This document shows positions 4,875 to 7,136 of a stretch of 7,136 nucleotides of DNA, one piece after another. The stretch is from GBS-DC sp964451985 (GTDB lineage Bacteria > Armatimonadota > Fimbriimonadia > Fimbriimonadales > GBS-DC): positions 1 through 7,136 of the forward strand of contig CAYVKB010000095.1 in NCBI GenBank assembly GCA_964451985.1. Direction: 5' to 3'. Position numbers and translations under genes: made by a program. A model generated the notes under the pieces. It was not told the DNA's origin. It saw nothing but the letters and a program-made list of their open reading frames with translations, and ran no database searches. Positions within the stretch are counted from its first letter, which is position 1, and each line of letters opens with the position of its first letter.

Positions 4875-7031
4875 ATGCCTCAACCGCCGCTGATTGCTGG
4901 AGAGCCAATCGCGCCCGATACCGAGTTGCACTTTTCTGAGCATTTCGCCTGCCCTGACTGCGGCGTGAGCTTGGGTGAGCTGGAGCCGCGCAACTTCTCG
5001 TTCAACAGTCCTTACGGTGCATGCCCCGAATGCACAGGGCTGGGCACAAAAACCGAGTTTGACGCCGAATTAATCGCGCCCGACCGCAGTCTCTCCATTC
5101 GGCAGGGCGCACTGCGCCCATTCGTCAAGCGCGACGGCGAGCTGACCGACTGGCGACTGGCGATGCTGGAGGGCGTCGCCAAACGGCTCGGCTTCACGAT
5201 TGATACGCCCTTACTGGAACTCTCGCCAGAGCAGTTCCACGCGCTGATGTACGGCACGAAGGGCAACGTCACTGTTGAGTTCCGCAACCGTTGGGGGCGC
5301 ACGCGCTACATCGACACGGAGTTCGAAGGCGTGATTAACATCCTGAAGCGGCGCTACGAGGAGACCGAAAGCGAATACCTGAAGCAAGAGTTGGAGCAGT
5401 TTATGGCGACGCGCCCGTGCCCTGTGTGTCAGGGCAAACGCCTCAAGCCCGAAAGCCTCGCTGTGACGGTTGGGGGCAAGCACATCGCCGAGGTGAGTTC
5501 GATGAGTATCGAGGAGGCCGCGCGCTGGTTCGCCGATTTAGAATCCCAACTGACGCCCCGCGAACGATTCATCGCCGAACGAATCCTCAAAGAGGTGCGC
5601 ACGCGCCTGAACTTCCTGCTCGATGTCGGGCTGGGCTATTTGACCTTAGACCGCGCAGCAACTACGCTGTCAGGCGGCGAGGCGCAACGAATTCGGCTCG
5701 CCACGCAAATCGGCTCTGGGCTGATGGGCGTGCTGTATGTGCTGGACGAGCCGAGCATTGGGCTGCACCAACGCGACAATCAGAAACTGATACACACGCT
5801 GCAACGCCTGCGCGACTTGGGCAACACCGTGCTGGTGGTGGAACACGACGAGGAGACCATCCGCGCCGCTGACTGGATTATCGACTTAGGACCCGGCGCA
5901 GGCGAGCATGGCGGCGAGGTGGTGGTCGCAGGTACGGTGCAAGAGGTGACAAACTGCCCCGACAGCCTCACGGGGCAGTATCTTTCGGGCAAGCGGCGAA
6001 TCGAGATACCGCCGCTACGCCGCCTGCCGCACCCCGACCGCTGGCTGGTACTGCACGGCGCACGCGCGAACAACCTTCGCAACCTCACCGTGCGCATCCC
6101 GCTGGGGCTGTTCGTGTGTATTACGGGCGTCTCTGGCTCTGGCAAAAGTACACTGGTACAGGAGACGCTCTTTCCACGCCTGATGTACCACGTGTACGGC
6201 ACACGGCGTGTTTGGGGCGAACACGATTCCATCGAGGGGCTGCAGTATGTGGATAAGGTGATTGACATCGACCAGTCGCCGATTGGACGCACACCGCGCA
6301 GCAACCCCGCCACCTACACAGGCGTGTTCGACCCCATCCGAGAACTGTTCGCCGGCACGCCCGAAGCCCGCGCGCGGGGCTATCAGCCCGGCAGATTCAG
6401 CTTCAACGTGAAAGGCGGACGCTGCGAAGCCTGCCGTGGCGATGGCATGATAAAAATCGAGATGCAGTTCCTGCCCGATGTGTATGTGCCCTGCGAGGTG
6501 TGCAAAGGGCAACGCTACAACCGCGAAACACTGGAAGTGCGGTTTAAGGATAAGACCATCGCCGATGTGCTGAACATGACGGTAGAGGAGGCGTTGGCAT
6601 TTTTCGCGCCGTTCCCCGCGATTGCCCGCAAACTGCAAACGCTCTACGATGTGGGGCTGGACTATATTCGCTTGGGACAGCCAGCACCCACGCTGTCTGG
6701 AGGCGAGGCACAGCGCGTCAAACTCGCCACAGAACTCAGTAAACGCGCCACAGGCAACACGGTGTATATCCTGGACGAGCCGACCACTGGGCTGCATTTT
6801 GAGGATGTGCGTAAGTTACTAAGCGTACTGCACCGCCTCGTGGACGCGGGCAATACGGTGATTGTGATTGAGCATAACCTCGATGTGATAAAGACTGCCG
6901 ACTGGATTATTGACCTGGGGCCTGAGGGCGGTTCGGGCGGCGGTCTGATTGTAGCGGAGGGCACGCCAGAGCAGGTGGCACAGTGCGAGGCGAGCTACAC
7001 GGGGCAGTTTTTGAGGGCAGTGCTGGGTTAA
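4875..7031 (+). CDS. uvrA: N-terminally truncated UvrA excinuclease ATPase
   Basis: UvrA is the damage-sensing ABC ATPase of nucleotide-excision repair. This 718-residue product aligns with UvrA from just before the first zinc module to the C-terminus. Zinc module 1 is C26-x2-C29-x20-C50-x2-C53, and CPVC follows at 182-185. The first nucleotide domain keeps its signature LSGGEAQ (265-271) and Walker B LDEPS (290-294). The second domain is complete: Walker A GVSGSGKST (418-426), zinc module C517/C520/C540/C543, signature LSGGEAQ (607-613) and LDEPT (633-637). By comparison with E. coli (about 940 residues, zinc finger at 253-280), some 227 N-terminal residues are absent, including the first Walker A and nearly all of the UvrB-binding domain. 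Upstream DNA holds no remnant in any frame. The frame is otherwise intact. It may be a standalone short form, half of a split gene, a 5'-deleted copy, or an assembly artefact. Confidence 0.9.
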   Translation: MPQPPLIAGEPIAPDTELHFSEHFACPDCGVSLGELEPRNFSFNSPYGACPECTGLGTKTEFDAELIAPDRSLSIRQGALRPFVKRDGELTDWRLAMLEGVAKRLGFTIDTPLLELSPEQFHALMYGTKGNVTVEFRNRWGRTRYIDTEFEGVINILKRRYEETESEYLKQELEQFMATRPCPVCQGKRLKPESLAVTVGGKHIAEVSSMSIEEAARWFADLESQLTPRERFIAERILKEVRTRLNFLLDVGLGYLTLDRAATTLSGGEAQRIRLATQIGSGLMGVLYVLDEPSIGLHQRDNQKLIHTLQRLRDLGNTVLVVEHDEETIRAADWIIDLGPGAGEHGGEVVVAGTVQEVTNCPDSLTGQYLSGKRRIEIPPLRRLPHPDRWLVLHGARANNLRNLTVRIPLGLFVCITGVSGSGKSTLVQETLFPRLMYHVYGTRRVWGEHDSIEGLQYVDKVIDIDQSPIGRTPRSNPATYTGVFDPIRELFAGTPEARARGYQPGRFSFNVKGGRCEACRGDGMIKIEMQFLPDVYVPCEVCKGQRYNRETLEVRFKDKTIADVLNMTVEEALAFFAPFPAIARKLQTLYDVGLDYIRLGQPAPTLSGGEAQRVKLATELSKRATGNTVYILDEPTTGLHFEDVRKLLSVLHRLVDAGNTVIVIEHNLDVIKTADWIIDLGPEGGSGGGLIVAEGTPEQVAQCEASYTGQFLRAVLG

Positions 7032-7038
7032 GTGCTGT

Positions 7039-7060
7039 TCGTCGGCGTGTATGGTGTAAT
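7039..7060 (+). repeat. Decamer pair after uvrA
   Basis: Seven bases after the uvrA stop lie TCGTCGGCGT (7039-7048), two bases, and ATGGTGTAAT (7051-7060). Both decamers also follow the galE stop in the sense of that gene, in swapped order. The second decamer runs directly into the A-tract of the terminator. Confidence 0.45.
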
Positions 7061-7088
7061 AAAAAGGTTTACAAGGGGTAGGTAAACC
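7061..7088 (-). terminator. Intrinsic terminator for a gene beyond the right edge
   Basis: An inverted repeat GGTTTAC (7066-7072) and GTAAACC (7082-7088), seven perfect pairs with a nine-base loop, is flanked by AAAAA at 7061-7065. On the minus strand this reads as a hairpin followed by five U, so it fits a leftward gene to the right of the window, convergent with uvrA. On the plus strand no U-tract follows, so it is at most a weak stop for uvrA. The stem is modest and A/T-rich. Confidence 0.5.
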
Positions 7089-7136
7089 AAAGCCTGTTCT
7101 ACCCACCACAGCTCTCGACTTTCCCACGCGCGATCG

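Noticed and set aside
5..7060. The window as a mobile element with terminal inverted repeats
   Set aside because: The shared decamers are in swapped order at the two ends, no transposase or integrase is present, and the genes are housekeeping.

Overview
The window is ordinary bacterial chromosome (GC-rich, densely coded, no transposase, phage or CRISPR signature) carrying five protein genes and one RNA gene. I cannot name the organism. The tmRNA makes it bacterial, and the tag it encodes reads ANTNYALAA. Translation signals are mixed: pilT has a clear GGAGGG Shine-Dalgarno, whereas galE and uvrA start six bases after a -10 hexamer and look leaderless. That habit is well known in Deinococcota and Actinobacteria and may occur in related GC-rich lineages. 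A hot-spring lineage such as Armatimonadota is only a guess.

Layout. On the minus strand, from right to left, lie pilT (3338-4441), an SDR oxidoreductase (2543-3334), ssrA/tmRNA (2149-2497), a membrane M48 metalloprotease (1044-2114) and galE (30-1013). On the plus strand lies a uvrA-type gene (4875-7031), divergent from pilT across 433 bases without a gene. pilT and the SDR gene are separated by three bases and are probably one operon. tmRNA has its own promoter in the 45 bases after the SDR gene. The protease start follows the tmRNA CCA end by only 34 bases with no terminator between. galE has its own promoter, whose -35 overlaps the protease stop codon.

The genes serve different processes: sugar-nucleotide supply (GalE), quality control of stalled ribosomes (tmRNA) and possibly of membrane proteins (M48), twitching motility or pilus retraction (PilT), and nucleotide-excision repair (UvrA).

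The strongest oddity is the uvrA gene. It is an intact 718-codon frame that lacks about 227 N-terminal residues of a normal UvrA, including the first Walker A and nearly all of the UvrB-binding domain, yet it starts at an ATG with a perfectly placed TATAAT. The second is a probable leader of about 245 nt on pilT with mutually exclusive hairpins. Smaller signals are a GG-TANANT form shared by four promoters, a repeated AGTGAGACAC between the divergent promoters, and a pair of decamers found just after the stop codons of both galE and uvrA.
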